Of a DNA stretch of 64,000 nucleotides, positions 1 to 8,246 are shown piece after piece (the first letter of the stretch is position 1; each line of letters starts with the position of its first letter). The position numbers and the translations under genes were made by a program. The DNA is from CAVROT01 sp963722905 (GTDB lineage Bacteria > Pseudomonadota > Alphaproteobacteria > Rhodobacterales > Rhodobacteraceae), in the NCBI GenBank assembly GCA_963722905.1, contig CAVROT010000008.1, positions 1 through 64,000 on the forward strand. Reading direction: 5' to 3'. Below the pieces are notes generated by a model. It saw nothing but the letters and a program-made list of their open reading frames with translations. It was not told the origin of the DNA and did not search any database.

Positions 1-75
<75 letters not shown>

Positions 76-489
76 CCAATTCCGGGTTGATAGCCGATCG
101 AGGAAACGGCCGCAAGCCGGGTCAGAGCAGGACATCTCAGATTGCCAGGGCATGGCATCGTTCAGGACATGACGAAGTGCAGACACTCGGCCGGGGGGCT
201 TCTCTAAGATGACTTTAGCGCCTGTTGACCCTGACCGAACCCCCGATCGTCGCCCACAGCCACGGGTGGGCGGTACATTCGCTGCCGGCTGGTATTCTCG
301 AATGCCAGGTTGGTGAGCGTCCTCCTCGCCTTGGCCCAAGTCGGGCTGGCGGCACGGTTGGTCCTTCCATACTGGACCTTCACCGGCAGTGATTGCACCC
401 AGCATACGCAGTTAAAGGCCGGACCTAACCGTTTTGTACGACTTGATAAAATGCCTCCCTGACGGCCGTGGTGAGACGCAGCCGGCCCG
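76..489. other. Intergenic, no supported gene
   Basis: About 410 bases between the initiator tRNA and a decayed transposase. Open frames exist on both strands (for example minus 204-587), but none shows a recognisable family, a ribosome binding site or the steady GC-rich third positions of the real genes around it. Base composition is more mixed than in the coding regions. Together with the dead transposase this looks like old mobile-element remnant DNA beside a tRNA; that is inference. Confidence 0.5.
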
Positions 490-775
490 ATGGCGGTCGG
501 ACGGTGTGACGCGCCGGAGCGACATTTGCTGTCGGCCGCGCAATGGGTGCTCTTCGATCCCTTCACCGGGGTCGTGCGGACGCGCAACGGGCGGCAGGAA
601 GCGGATTATCACGGCGTCTTGATCGTCGCGTTCTGAATCGTACGGGCGGGCGTCCCCGGCGCGACCCTCATCGGAAGTTCAGCAAGCGATCGTCGGTCTA
701 AAGGCAGGTTCTGCCTTGTATCCTTGCCGGGCTATGGGGAGCGATCCCGGAGGCTTTTGACGAGAGCGCTGGCGG
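490..775 (+). pseudogene. Decayed IS5-family transposase, N-terminal fragment
   Basis: Reading from the ATG at 490 gives LLSAAQWVLFDPF, then GRQEADYHGVL. These match the N-terminal 'LSxxQWxxxxPxL ... GRPxADhRxVLxGI' region of IS5-family (IS1031/IS427-like) transposases. The same frame then carries TGA at 634 and continues as RTGGRPRRDP and KFSKRSSV, the equivalent of 'RTGxPWRDLP..FGKWxSV'. A TAA follows at 700, and then LAGLWGAIPEAFDE, the equivalent of 'xAGLWxxIxEAL'. So about 95 codons of transposase persist in one frame with two in-frame stops, and the DDE catalytic core is absent. It is unrelated in sequence to the intact IS copy at 19676-21178. Confidence 0.72.
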
Positions 776-1629
776 GCGCGACCGCCCCCTCGAATCGCTG
801 CAGCCGGACACCTCCGGAGACCTCGAAACGGGGGTTCGGGATTCGGTCCGTCCCGTTGCGCCGGGGGTGCGGCGATGACGGGTCGGATGAGGGGCTGGAC
901 GATCGCGGAGCGGCTGGCGGATATCTTGGTGCTGGGCGATCCGCCGGAGACGACGGCGGCGACAGTGGACTTCTGGACGCTCCCGCCGCTGCTGGAGGGT
1001 ACGCTCGGCGGACGGCCGCGCCGGAAGGACGGTACGGATGGAGGGACGTCCCCGGTCAGGCAGGGCAGGTCAGCGGCCGGAAGGCCGGGAGGCCGGGATC
1101 CGGCCCGAAAGGCCCGCCAGGACCTGCCGGAAGGACCTATGCTCCCGGCGGATCGCCGCGCAATCGCCTGCCGGGCGATGAATGGCCGGAGGACCGTCGG
1201 ATGCTGCTGGGCGAAGGTCCGGGCCGACGGCCCAGAGCCGGTCGATATCGCGACCTCGCGCCGGCAGCAGCAATTCCGCCGAGCGTTCGAAGGTCGAACA
1301 CGTCCTTGCAAGGCACAAGGCCCACATCTGCATGACCGGCCACGCCACTGGCCCGGCATCGCATCGGCCGACATGGCCTTCGACATGACCGGGTGGCTGC
1401 TCCCGGATATGTAAACACGTCCTGCCGGGCATCGGGTGGCCCGACAGCCAAGGCTGCGCCCGCCCGGCACCGATCACCCACCCTCCGATCCGACCGGATC
1501 CGGGCCGGAGATGGCCCAGGGCCCGCATGTCAGGACGGCGTCATGAGCCGCTGCAGGGCAACAGGCGAAGGTGTTCGTTTGATCCCGGCCGCGCCACGGA
1601 CTACCACGGAGAAAACGCGAGGCGCTGAC
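776..1629. other. Intergenic remnant DNA, no supported gene
   Basis: About 850 bases with several open frames on both strands. None has a recognisable product. The frame from ATG 875 (plus) looks protein-like for its first 40 codons (WTIAERLADILVLGDPP) but then turns into a low-complexity arginine, glycine and proline run, so I do not call it. The last bases (around 1600-1629) carry a GGAGAA-type ribosome binding site for the sugar kinase. No terminator hairpin with a U tract was seen. Confidence 0.45.
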
Positions 1630-2547
1630 ATGATCCTTTGTTGCGGCGAATCCCTGATCGACATGCTCCCCCGCGATGCGGGCGGCGTCGGATCCTTCGT
1701 GCCCACCCCCGGCGGCGCGGTCTTCAACACGGCGATCGCCCTGGGGCGGCTCCGGGCGCCGGCCGGCTACTACGGCGGCCTCTCCGACGATTTCCTCGGA
1801 CAGATGCTGGCGGACGCTCTGGAGCGCGCCGGGGTGGACGCCACGCCGGCGCCGCGGGTCACGCGGCCCACCACACTGGCCTTCGTGCGACTGACGGACG
1901 GCCAGGCCGAATACGCATTCTACGACGAGAATACGGCCGGACGGATGCTGAAGGTCGAGGACCTGCCGGCGCTGGATGACACGACCTCCGCGCTCTTCTT
2001 CGGTGGCATCAGCTTGGTCGCCCTGCCCTGCGGCGATGCCTACGCGGCGCTGGCCGCCGGCGCCGGCGACCGGGCGGTCATGATCGATCCCAACATCCGC
2101 CCCGGCTTCGTCACGGACGAGGCGGCCTACCGAGACAGGCTGGCCGGGATGATCGCGGCGGCCGACATCGTCAAACTCAGCGACGACGACCTGCACTGGC
2201 TGGAGGGTCCGGGCGACATCGCGGCGCTCGCCCGGGGGCTGCTCGACCGGGGCCCGAGGCTCGTCTGCATCACCCGCGGTGCGGAGGGTGCGACGGGCTA
2301 CACTGCCGGCGTCGAGGCCTTCGCGCCGTCGCGCAGGGTCGCGGTCGCCGACACGGTCGGCGCTGGCGATACCTTCAACGCCGGCCTGATGGCGTCCCTC
2401 CATGCCGCCGGAGCGCTGACGAAGCCTGGCATCGCCGCCCTCGGCCACGCAACGCTGGCGGCCGCCCTCGACCTCGGTGTGCGGGCCGCGGCGGTGACCG
2501 TCAGCCGCGCCGGCGCCAATCCTCCGACGTTGGACGAGCTGGGCTGA
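1630..2547 (+). CDS. frk: PfkB-family sugar kinase, probable fructokinase
   Basis: A 305-residue cytoplasmic kinase of the PfkB/ribokinase family, expected to phosphorylate a hexose (probably fructose) with ATP. The start MILCCGESLIDMLP is the typical PfkB opening, with ATG 1630 preceded by GGAGAAAA. The C-terminal signature DTVGAGDTFNAGLM (about residues 241-254) contains the catalytic base Asp247 and the anion hole glycines. An N-terminal sugar-binding GGAVFNTAIAL motif is also present. The frame stays open far upstream, but that part is low-complexity and was excluded. Substrate is inferred from family resemblance; other PfkB substrates such as 2-keto-3-deoxygluconate cannot be ruled out. 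It stands alone, convergent with the pqi operon. Confidence 0.88.
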   Translation: MILCCGESLIDMLPRDAGGVGSFVPTPGGAVFNTAIALGRLRAPAGYYGGLSDDFLGQMLADALERAGVDATPAPRVTRPTTLAFVRLTDGQAEYAFYDENTAGRMLKVEDLPALDDTTSALFFGGISLVALPCGDAYAALAAGAGDRAVMIDPNIRPGFVTDEAAYRDRLAGMIAAADIVKLSDDDLHWLEGPGDIAALARGLLDRGPRLVCITRGAEGATGYTAGVEAFAPSRRVAVADTVGAGDTFNAGLMASLHAAGALTKPGIAALGHATLAAALDLGVRAAAVTVSRAGANPPTLDELG

Positions 2548-2613
2548 GCGGCACCCGCACGATACGATCCCCACCACGCGCCGCCACAGCGGTACCGGGC
2601 GCCCTCCACTGAT

Positions 2614-3258
2614 TCAAGACGTGGCGGCCCGCAGCCCGTCGCGCGCGATGAGTTGCGCCAGGTCGTCGATGGCCCTGCCCTTGGCGCGGGCGATGGAGCC
2701 GACGTCTCCGGCGACATAGGGTACCGCCACCTCGAAACCGCGCGCCACGTCGCGACGGTCGCCGAAAGGAGATGCGACGAAGTACTGCCCCGCCAGCCGG
2801 AAGACGCCGTCCGCCCCCGCCAGAGCGCGGGTGAAGCGCACCTCGATGCGCGCGTCGGCCGGATCGGAGAAGGGCCAGGGTTCCGCCGCGACCTGCGCGC
2901 GGGTGATGCCCGCCAGCGCCACCGACAGCGCCTGCGTGATCTGGCGGCGCGGATCGTCGGCCCAGAGCAGGCTGTCGTCGGTGACCAATCGCCCGCCGAC
3001 CTCCTCGACCGAGATCGTCTCGAGCGAGGCGTAGAGCGGCAGCGACACCTCGCGGACCTCCACCGTGCGGACCGGAACGCCGACGCTGGCGCCGGGCGGC
3101 ACCTGTGCCACGTCGTAGCGTATCTCGGGGTCGCTGCCGCAGGCGGACAGGGCCAGCAGGACCGCGACGGCCGCGCCGGACATGCGGGGCGCGGCGATCC
3201 ACCCGTCCCGGCCCGGGCGGCGCCGCAGGGCGGCGCGGGCCGAATTTTCGTGTCTCAT
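2614..3258 (-). CDS. pqiC: PqiC-like lipoprotein, ABC-type transport auxiliary (outer membrane)
   Basis: A protein of about 214 residues with a lipobox LLALSAC (after which Cys is acylated) and a PqiC/ABC auxiliary lipoprotein core. The core shows a motif starting RYDVAQVPPGASV, a central LWADDPRRQITQAL and a C-terminal helix with AIDDLAQLIA. The family forms an outer-membrane-anchored octameric partner of the PqiB MCE needle. The ATG at 3258 lies one base after the pqiB stop, so translation is probably coupled. An internal ATG at 3183 would leave a signal peptide with no positive n-region, so the upstream start is preferred. It is the last gene of the pqiA-pqiA-pqiB-pqiC operon. Function is from family knowledge. 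Confidence 0.85.
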   Translation of the reverse strand: MRHENSARAALRRRPGRDGWIAAPRMSGAAVAVLLALSACGSDPEIRYDVAQVPPGASVGVPVRTVEVREVSLPLYASLETISVEEVGGRLVTDDSLLWADDPRRQITQALSVALAGITRAQVAAEPWPFSDPADARIEVRFTRALAGADGVFRLAGQYFVASPFGDRRDVARGFEVAVPYVAGDVGSIARAKGRAIDDLAQLIARDGLRAATS

Positions 3259-3259
3259 G

Positions 3260-6200
3260 TCACCGTCCGACCAAAAGGGAGTTGGGGTTCCGCTCGATCG
3301 ATCGGGCGAGCGAATCGAAGGACCGCGCGGCATCGCGGATATCGCGCAGGGCCGCGCGCGCCTCCGATCCCAGCGCGCCGTTGGCGTCATAGCCGCCGAT
3401 CACGCCTTCCGTCTGCGCCAGAAGGCTGTTCACCTGGGTCACCAGGCGGGGCAGCTGGGCACTGGCCTCGGCAATGGCCGCCGATGCCTCTTGCGTCGAC
3501 GTTAACGTAGTGTTCGCGTTCTCGATCAGCCCGCCTTCGCGCACCGCGGCAAGCACGCGCTGCACCTCGGCCAGCGCTGCGTTCAGGGCCACGGGCACAC
3601 CGGCCGCCTCGGGGCTGCCGACAAAGAGGTTCGCCGAGGCCAGAAGGTTGTTGGCCCGCGTGACCAGAGTGTCCAAGGGCAGGTCGCGCGCCTGCGCCAC
3701 CAGCGTCTCGACGTCGCCGGCGATGGACTGCGCCCGGTCCACCAGGCCCGGCACCGCGTCAGTCGCGTCGCCGATGGCCAGCGCGGCGCGGCGCGCCTCC
3801 TCCAGCACCGGGGTCAGGGCTGCCGCGACGTCGTTCACGGCCCGTTCGGTCGCGGCCAGCGTGGCACCGGCGCTGTCGACCAGCCCGCCCTCGCGGATGT
3901 CGCCGATCAGACCCTGCGCCTCGGTCAGGGCGAGGCTGAGGTCCGCCGGAAGCTGCTGCGTCGCCGGCGCGGCCACTATGGATTCGGCGCTACCGAGTAT
4001 GGCCGAGGTGCGCGCGACCACGTCCGCCAGCGGCAGCGCGTTCACCTGCGTGACCAGCACGTCGATCTCGGCCACCAGACCGTCCACGCCCTCGATCACC
4101 TGCGGCAGTCCGGCAACGGCCGATCCGACATCGCCCGCCGCGCGCTCGGCCGCTGCCAGCACCGGCGTAAGAGCCGACTGGAGGTCGGCGATGACGGTTT
4201 CGGCAGTGGCCAGCGTCGCGCCCGCACTTTCCACCAGACCGCCCGCGCGCACGTCGGCGATGAGGCCCTGAGCCTCGGCCAGCGCGGCGCCGAGTTCCGC
4301 GGGCAGTTGCTGCGTCGCCGGCGCGGCGACGATTGCTTCTGCGCTGCCGATGAGGGCGGTCGTGCGTGCCACCACCTCCGCCAGCGGCAAGGCGTTCACC
4401 TGTGTCACCAGAACGTCGATCTCGGCCACCAGACCGTCCACGCCATCGATCACCTGCGGCAGCCCCGAGGCGGCGGCGCCCACGTCGACCGCCGCGCGCT
4501 CGGCCGCGGCCAGCACCGGCGTCAGCGCCGCCTGAACCTCGGCGATTGCCGTCCGGGCCGAGGCCACGATGGCGTTCGCGCCCTCGATCAGCCCGCCGTT
4601 GCGGACATCCGACACCAGCCCCTGCGCCTCGGCCACGGTCGCCGAAAGGTCGGCGATCAGGCCCGTGACGGCGGGGTCGGTCAGCAGGCCACGCGCGTCG
4701 GCCAATGCGCCAACCGCTTCGGTCGCCAGCGCGTCCAGCGGCAGAGCGTTTGCGGTCTGGATCAGCGCATCAACAGATACCAGTGCCTGTTCGGCCGCCG
4801 CGAGCAGCGTCGGCAGGTCGGCCACCGAGGCCGCGACGTCGTCGGCCGCCGCCTCCGTCGCCGCGACGGCCTCGGTCACGGCGACGACGGTGCCGGCATC
4901 GCTGATCTCGCGCAGTATCGTATCGGCGTCCGCGATGGCGGTCCGAAGCTCGACCAGAACGTCCGATACATCGCCCGGGATGCCCTGCACTCCGTCGGAC
5001 GCGATCAGACCACGCACCTCGCCCAGCAACGCCAGCGCCTCGGCGGGCGTGTCGGTCAGTCCCTCGCTGTTGAGAAGGCGGTCGGCGCTGTCCATCACCG
5101 CGATCGCGGCGCCCAGAAGTTCTTCGATGGGCAGCGCGTTGACCCGGCTGAACACGCCCTCTGCCGTGTCCGAAAAGTCCGACAGCTCGGCCGGGACGCT
5201 CGGGATCAGCGGATAGGGCTCGGCCTCCCGGTCCAGCCCGCGCGGCGCGGCGTCGCGGCGCGCCTCGGGCGTCGTCAGCGAAACGCGCAGCCCGCCCAGG
5301 ATGCTTGCCGTCTGCAACTGCGCGCGCAGCCCGTCGCGTACCAGCCCGTCGACGAAATCGACCGGAACGGCATCGTCGGGGAGGCCCATCTTCTCTGGCT
5401 GGATGGAAAGGGTGGTCAGCAGGCGCACCCGGCGATCGCCGAAGCGGGCCTCGTCCACCACGCCGGTCAGCCCGTCGACGCGCCCGACCTCGATGCCCTG
5501 GAACTCCACCGGGGCGCCGGTGTCCAGACCACTGACCGCGTCGTCGAAGATGACCGCCAGTTGGAGGGAATCGCCGGTGGCGCTGTCGGAAAAGACGCTG
5601 GCCCGGGCCGTCTCCTCGTCCGTGAAGAGGGTGAAGATCGCCCCGGTGTCGACGGGCTCGCCGGTGGAGACGGTCGTGTCGAAGGCGACGCCGCCGGTGA
5701 TCAGCGACGCCAGCGACGACACGTTGAGCTGCGCGCCCTGCGCTCCGAACGAGAAGTCGAACCCCGATGTGTCCCAGAACCGCGTGGAACTGGTCACCAG
5801 CCGGTCATGCGGGGCGCGGATGAACCCGTCGGCCAGCACCGACACGCCGTCGTCGCCCAACCGCAGGTTGCCGATGGTACCGACGTCGATGCCGCGGTAC
5901 AGGATCGCCGTGCCCTCCGCCAGCCCGTCGACGGTGGTGCTGCGCAGAGTGATCGCGAGGCCAGGCTGGTCGTTGCGCACCAGCGGCGCCGAGGCGCGGC
6001 CCTCGAACTCGGTCAGGGCGGTGCCGGCCTCCTGGTTCCAGGACCCGGCAAGGAAGACGCCAGACAGCACCGTATCCAGCCCCGACACGCCCTGCGCCGT
6101 CACCTGCGGGCGGACAACCCAGAACTCGGCGTCCTCGTCGACATAGGGCGCCACGGACTTGTCGATCTGCACCGATACGATGACCGACCCGAGGTCCGGC

Positions 6201-6502
6201 GCGAAGGTGACGGCCTCCACCACGCCGACGGTGACGTCGCGAAACCGCAGCTCGGTTTCCTCGGCGCGGATGCCCGAGGCGTTTTCGAACGAAATCTCGA
6301 TGACGGGGCCGCGTTCGTTGTAGTTCTGCCAGACGATGAAGAGCGCGACGGCCAGCGCCGCCAGCGGCACCAGCCAGACCAGAGAGATACGTCGAAGCGG
6401 CGAAGATTTCACCGCCTCGACAGGCGTTTCGGGCGGTGCCGTCATAGGGGCCGGCTGGACCTGTGCGGGATGCGGGGTGTCGTCATGCGGCGGCCTTCTC
6501 AC
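3260..6502 (-). CDS. pqiB: PqiB-like MCE protein with long repetitive C-terminal extension
   Basis: A protein of 1080 residues; E. coli PqiB has about 546. It has one membrane anchor (about 39-58), then three MlaD/MCE domains starting near 65, 178 and 310 (GPVIEISFENASGIRAEE, GLAITLRSTTVDGLAEG, LQLAVIFDDAVSGLDTG). These form hexameric rings for lipid passage across the periplasm. From about residue 440 to 1060 follows an Ala-, Leu- and Val-rich helical region built of about 118-residue repeats, each with NALPL and GLVAEIDVLV motifs. The start is uncertain: GTG 6502 overlaps the pqiA stop, while ATG 6445 is an in-frame alternative; neither has a strong Shine-Dalgarno. It sits between pqiA and pqiC in one operon. 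Confidence 0.9.
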   Translation of the reverse strand: MRRPPHDDTPHPAQVQPAPMTAPPETPVEAVKSSPLRRISLVWLVPLAALAVALFIVWQNYNERGPVIEISFENASGIRAEETELRFRDVTVGVVEAVTFAPDLGSVIVSVQIDKSVAPYVDEDAEFWVVRPQVTAQGVSGLDTVLSGVFLAGSWNQEAGTALTEFEGRASAPLVRNDQPGLAITLRSTTVDGLAEGTAILYRGIDVGTIGNLRLGDDGVSVLADGFIRAPHDRLVTSSTRFWDTSGFDFSFGAQGAQLNVSSLASLITGGVAFDTTVSTGEPVDTGAIFTLFTDEETARASVFSDSATGDSLQLAVIFDDAVSGLDTGAPVEFQGIEVGRVDGLTGVVDEARFGDRRVRLLTTLSIQPEKMGLPDDAVPVDFVDGLVRDGLRAQLQTASILGGLRVSLTTPEARRDAAPRGLDREAEPYPLIPSVPAELSDFSDTAEGVFSRVNALPIEELLGAAIAVMDSADRLLNSEGLTDTPAEALALLGEVRGLIASDGVQGIPGDVSDVLVELRTAIADADTILREISDAGTVVAVTEAVAATEAAADDVAASVADLPTLLAAAEQALVSVDALIQTANALPLDALATEAVGALADARGLLTDPAVTGLIADLSATVAEAQGLVSDVRNGGLIEGANAIVASARTAIAEVQAALTPVLAAAERAAVDVGAAASGLPQVIDGVDGLVAEIDVLVTQVNALPLAEVVARTTALIGSAEAIVAAPATQQLPAELGAALAEAQGLIADVRAGGLVESAGATLATAETVIADLQSALTPVLAAAERAAGDVGSAVAGLPQVIEGVDGLVAEIDVLVTQVNALPLADVVARTSAILGSAESIVAAPATQQLPADLSLALTEAQGLIGDIREGGLVDSAGATLAATERAVNDVAAALTPVLEEARRAALAIGDATDAVPGLVDRAQSIAGDVETLVAQARDLPLDTLVTRANNLLASANLFVGSPEAAGVPVALNAALAEVQRVLAAVREGGLIENANTTLTSTQEASAAIAEASAQLPRLVTQVNSLLAQTEGVIGGYDANGALGSEARAALRDIRDAARSFDSLARSIERNPNSLLVGR
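3678..4740 (-). repeat. 354-bp tandem repeats inside pqiB
   Basis: The codons for the NALPL-type motif recur near 4740, 4386, 4032 and 3678, each spaced 354 bases (118 codons). A more diverged copy lies near 5131 and a shortened one near 3432. Two central copies are very similar at the DNA level: the stretch gtcgatctcggccaccagac occurs identically at 4061 and 4415. This fits expansion by tandem duplication in register with the reading frame, and such a region may vary in copy number between strains. Confidence 0.85.
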
Positions 6503-7148
6503 TTGGGTCGGGGGCGCCTTCGGCGTCCCAGATCATGCGCGGGTCGAAGGACTGCGCGGCCAGCATCGTCGCGATCACCGACATCGCGAAGGTTATGGCC
6601 GCCGGGCCCGGATGGATCGACGCCACGGTGCTCAGTTGCACCAGCGCACTGAGGATGGCGACGACGAATACGTCGATCATCGACCAGCGTCCAATGAATT
6701 CCACCAGCTCGTAGAGCTTGTGGCGCGAATGGGACGACAGCGCACGGCTGCGCCGCAGGCTGACGGCGAGGTAGGCGATGGCGGCGAACTTGCCGATCGG
6801 GATGGCGACGCTGGCGATAAGGACGATCAGCGCGATCCCCACCGCGCCGTGGTGGATGAGGTCGACCGCACCGCCCACGATGCTGGCCTCGGTCGTGGTG
6901 AAGAGGACCTGCGTGCGCAGCATCGGATAGATGTTGGCCGGAATGTAGCACAGGATCCCCAGCGTCAGCCACGCCCATATCCGCTGGATCGACGCCTCGT
7001 CGCGGGAGGTCAGCGCCGATCCGCAGCGCCGACACTCCGTCGCCTCCAAGGGCCAGACCCGCGTGCAGCGGCGGCAGGCGACCAGCCCCGCGCGCCGTGC
7101 GGTCAGGACCGGGGCCGAGGCGCCGCCATGCGCCGCAGGCGCCGTCAT
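6483..7148 (-). CDS. pqiA: PqiA-like inner membrane protein, second half-gene
   Basis: A 221-residue protein with a zinc-ribbon-like CxxC...CxxC near the N terminus (Cys25, 28, 39, 42) followed by four membrane segments, the PqiA domain. Conserved parts include YIPANIYPM, VDLIHHGAVGIALIVLIAS and the VEFIGRWSMIDVFVV motif. In E. coli PqiA a single polypeptide carries two such domains; here they are two adjacent genes. The ATG 7148 overlaps the stop of the preceding gene as ATGA. PqiA is the membrane partner that feeds or receives lipids for PqiB. Assignment is firm at family level. Confidence 0.88.
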   Translation of the reverse strand: MTAPAAHGGASAPVLTARRAGLVACRRCTRVWPLEATECRRCGSALTSRDEASIQRIWAWLTLGILCYIPANIYPMLRTQVLFTTTEASIVGGAVDLIHHGAVGIALIVLIASVAIPIGKFAAIAYLAVSLRRSRALSSHSRHKLYELVEFIGRWSMIDVFVVAILSALVQLSTVASIHPGPAAITFAMSVIATMLAAQSFDPRMIWDAEGAPDPSEKAAA

Positions 7149-7918
7149 TCCGCCGGTCCCGCGGCCAGGCCGACCGGGGCGCGTGCCGCCGCCGAGTCGC
7201 CCGCCGGCATGTCCGGCGCGGCGCCGTCGGGGTCGAGGGCGTGCCAGATCGCCCAGCGGTCCATCACGAGGTCCTGGAACGTCGTCACGACCACCAGCGC
7301 GCCGAACATGTAGAAGGCCGGACCGAAGTCGATCCGCGCCAGATCGGCGACCTTGACCAGAGCCACGGCGCAGCCGATGACGAATATCTCGGCCATCGAC
7401 CAGGGACGCAGCGCCTCGGACAGGCGGAAGGCGCCGCGCGCGCCGGCCGCCGGAGCCCCGCCGGCGATCAGCGGGACGAGGACGTAGCAGGTCAGCGCGG
7501 CCCGCAGCAGCGGAATGCCGACGATAAGCGCACCGACCGCGACGGACAGCGCGATCATGACCCCGCCGTCGACGAAGGCCAGCGCGGCGTCCACCACCGA
7601 CGTTGCGTTCGAAAACCCCGAGACCCGCACCCGCAGGAACGGCAGCAGCAACGCTCCGGCCATCAGGATCAACACCGTGACCGACATCGCCACCGACCGC
7701 AGGAAGGCCTGCTCGCGCGGTGCGATCAGCACCGTATTGCATCGCGCGCAGGTCGCCCTCTCGCCCATGGCCGGACGCCGGGCGGTGTAGAGGGCGTCGC
7801 AGTTCGGGCAGGCGATGAGGTGCCCCAGAGCATTCGGCCCGGGGAGGTCGATCACCTCGGTCGACGGAACATCCCTGCGCTCAACAGGATGGCCCGCGCC
7901 GCCCGTTGCCGTTCGCAT
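7145..7918 (-). CDS. pqiA: PqiA-like inner membrane protein, first half-gene
   Basis: A 257-residue protein with ACPNCD...CARCN zinc-ribbon cysteines (37, 40, 57, 60) and four hydrophobic segments. It contains the diagnostic LRPWSMAEIFVIGCAVALVKVADLARI stretch of the PqiA family (given here as landmarks LRPWSM and KVADLARI). ATG 7918 was chosen because GGAAG lies five bases upstream; in-frame ATG 7930 and GTG 7954 are alternatives. It is the first gene of the pqi operon and overlaps the second half-gene by 4 bases (ATGA). The split of PqiA into two genes is common in this group as far as I recall. The tail after the last membrane segment is Ala-rich and has no recognisable domain. Confidence 0.86.
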   Translation of the reverse strand: MRTATGGAGHPVERRDVPSTEVIDLPGPNALGHLIACPNCDALYTARRPAMGERATCARCNTVLIAPREQAFLRSVAMSVTVLILMAGALLLPFLRVRVSGFSNATSVVDAALAFVDGGVMIALSVAVGALIVGIPLLRAALTCYVLVPLIAGGAPAAGARGAFRLSEALRPWSMAEIFVIGCAVALVKVADLARIDFGPAFYMFGALVVVTTFQDLVMDRWAIWHALDPDGAAPDMPAGDSAAARAPVGLAAGPAE

Positions 7919-8246
7919 ACGATCTTCCATGGCTCCGGCCCCGAAGAGAATCACGCCTATCCTCTAGCACCCGCGGCGCCGCGGCGGCAGGCTGTCCGTC
8001 CACCTCCCTGTACCGGCGGGCGACCCTGCGGACGCATGTTCGGTCCCGAGCACATTGTCCGCACAGGGTCCGGCCGCCCTGTACAGGAAAGGATATGACG
8101 GGGCTGCGGGTCGCCTTGGACCGCACTTGGCGCCCCTTGGTTGTGCCGTCCGCAACGATGGGCCATGGTTCCGTCACAAAAAGTTTTGCATGGCCGGCGT
8201 GGTACCAGAACCGCCGCACCGGTCGAACGACCAAGGGAGACACGAC
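7919..8246. other. Divergent intergenic region between pqiA and TRAP genes
   Basis: About 330 bases separating the divergent pqi and TRAP operons, so it should hold both promoters. No gene is supported. An 8-base perfect palindrome TGGTACCA lies at 8200-8207, 40 bases before the TRAP binding-protein ATG, inside a locally AT-richer patch (CACAAAAAGTTTTGCATGG, 8175-8193). A clean AAGGGAGA ribosome binding site for the binding protein is at 8232-8239. I could not identify confident -35/-10 pairs on either strand. Confidence 0.5.
8200..8207. promoter_or_regulatory. Candidate operator palindrome TGGTACCA
   Basis: A perfect 8-base palindrome, extended to GTGGTACCAG with imperfect flanks, 40 bases upstream of the TRAP binding-protein start. 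Short dyads of this kind are used by GntR- and LacI-type regulators, but no regulator gene sits beside the operon, so which protein (if any) binds is unknown. Confidence 0.25.

Noticed and set aside
875..1414. Possible 179-codon gene in the remnant region
   Set aside because: Starts protein-like but soon becomes low-complexity; no ribosome binding site or family resemblance.
4307..6652. 781-codon open frame on the plus strand opposite pqiB
   Set aside because: Composition (Arg, Gly, Gln-rich) and lack of motifs mark it as an antisense shadow.
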